21,234 bases of DNA from Rhizophagus sp. LPA8_4_AMF (Eukaryota; Glomeromycota; Glomeromycetes; Glomerales; Glomeraceae): positions 1-21,234 of the forward strand of contig JADRCO010001221.1 in assembly GCA_021464525.1 (NCBI GenBank). The letters are read 5' to 3'. Position numbers and translations under genes: made by a program. Of the stretch, positions 20,001 to 21,234 are shown in pieces. The stretch's first letter is position 1; every line of letters starts with the position of its first letter. The notes under the pieces were generated by a model, which saw nothing but the letters and a program-made list of their open reading frames with translations, did not search any database and was not told where the DNA came from.

Positions 20001-21107
20001 ATGTATCTTGCATAATTAGATACGCAGATCAATAAGTATATTTAAATCACTTATTACGTGTATATAATATATATCTCTCTGCTAATTTTGTATTAAAAAT
20101 ACGCAAATCAAGCCTCTTACTTTTTAAAAAACCTATTAATAATACGCAAATTGATAACATGACCTTGATTAAAAAATCCATAGATTATACATCAAAATCT
20201 AACCTTATAAAAATATTTCAATGATGGCTACGCAATCATGCACCCTACCTCTATGTATATATTTCAGAGTTCTAGTATAATTGACTTTTTTTTATTTTAT
20301 TTTTATTTTTAATATAAAGTTTTAGTATAATAGACGGAAAAAAATAAAAAATTTTAAACTTGATTTCAGGGTACACGTGGATACACCCTATACACCTGCT
20401 TTTGTTACACAAGAACCGAAGTGTATGCAAATTGTTTAAATACTATCCGGGTGGCACCAACAATTTTTCTTATTTTTATTAGTAACTGTATTATTAAATA
20501 AAACAAAAGAACTTTTAAATTTTTTGATGAAAAACCAACAACTTTGATTTACAGATTTACAAAAGAGAAAAAATTCAGATCTTCATTTTTGAAACTTTGA
20601 ATTTTTCATTCTCACAAAAAAGAGAAAAAAATTCAGATCAAAAATGAGTGATTTCCCGTCTTCATTTTTCTTTTTTGAAAAATTTAGTTCAAAATGGAAA
20701 GATTTCCATTTAATTAAAAAACGCTACTAACAATAATCTAATTCAAGGTATGCAAATGGATAGTATGGGAAACCCCATGTTTGGCTAACATGTGGTTACG
20801 CAAATCCGCCAATTGAATGATCGGCATAGAAGATTTACATTTTGGAAATATTAAATAAAAATGTAAAAATGTAAACGTGTAACTATGGAAATTTTCACAA
20901 AAAGAAAAAACTCGCAGATAATTATGGTGAAGCTAACGTTTTTTTAATTTTTTTTTTATTAGGAATGAAAATCTTTCTCTTTTCGTTTTTTTTAAAATGA
21001 AAAATGGAAACTTCTTACAAGGGATCTACGGTCAAATTTAATATTATTTGAAAAATTTTTACTAGAATACGTAAAAATTTATTTTCCAGATTTTAGAAAT
21101 TTTTTTG
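20001..21107 (+). other. intergenic DNA with a recurring AYGCAAAT motif
   Basis: AYGCAAAT occurs on the plus strand at 20101, 20144, 20425, 20750 and 20798. Short A-rich local duplications (AAAGAGAAAAAATTCAGATC) lie near 20560-20640. No gene is seen. The region may be the upstream region of a gene starting beyond the right edge. Confidence 0.35.
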
Positions 21108-21234
21108 TATATAAATACAACCCAGTTTTGCTTTTCAATTTTTCTTCATCCGTAAAATTAAAAATCAAAATAATAAAATAATCCTAACCCTAATCTCTCA
21201 TTTTATAATACTATAACATTCTTTATCCACCGCG
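21108..21234 (+). promoter_or_regulatory. TATA-box promoter candidate reading off the right edge
   Basis: TATATAAATA (21108-21117) is followed about 30 bases on by a pyrimidine-rich TTTTTCTTCATCC, a spacing typical of fungal TATA promoters and their start regions. No ATG-initiated frame of note follows within the window, so the gene, if real, begins beyond it. Confidence 0.3.

Noticed and set aside
21183-21193. CCTAACCCTAA, similar to two telomere repeat units
   Set aside because: Only about two units, not at an array or chromosome end; chance is likely.

Overview
The window is very AT-rich, with long T and A runs, small AT-rich introns (about 60-90 bases) and accessory gene content. The kinase family (HRDLHSGN, DLGISKS, YMAPE, MWEFMTGRRPF) and the multi-exon MULE-like transposase are typical of arbuscular mycorrhizal fungi, so the likely source is a nuclear contig of Rhizophagus or a close relative (Glomeromycotina). 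This is inferred from the proteins; no database search was run.

Layout. 1-3200 is mostly non-coding and holds a weak 106-codon ORF and a decayed 3' tail of a kinase gene (2212-2510, minus). 3220-5760 holds a palindromic foldback (3397-3529), a run of repeated intron-like units (3841-5125) and a small tandem repeat. 5831-9108 (plus) is a 13-exon MULE-type transposase gene with FLYWCH/GCM-like zinc ligands, a DDE core and a coiled-coil tail, broken by about six single-base frame changes. A 40-base inverted match at 3621-3661 and 9902-9944 may be the remains of its terminal repeats. 10606-16030 (minus) is the main feature: one gene in which four complete protein kinase domains are joined head to tail, with exons 2-4 each carrying the C-lobe of one kinase, a linker and the N-lobe of the next. 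Intron phases agree throughout, and the predicted product is about 1590 residues. 16150-16650 holds three copies of a diverged tandem repeat. 17384-18296 is a non-autonomous DNA element with inverted termini, followed by two short foldbacks. The rest, to 21234, is AT-rich intergenic DNA with a TATA-type promoter candidate at the right edge.

The most unusual content is the four-kinase gene. It appears to have arisen by tandem duplication with in-frame fusion of C-terminal tail to N-terminal start, and it ends in a chain of small exons that look duplicated from one another. Three one-base differences in homopolymer runs interrupt its frame in this assembly. They could be sequence errors or early decay.
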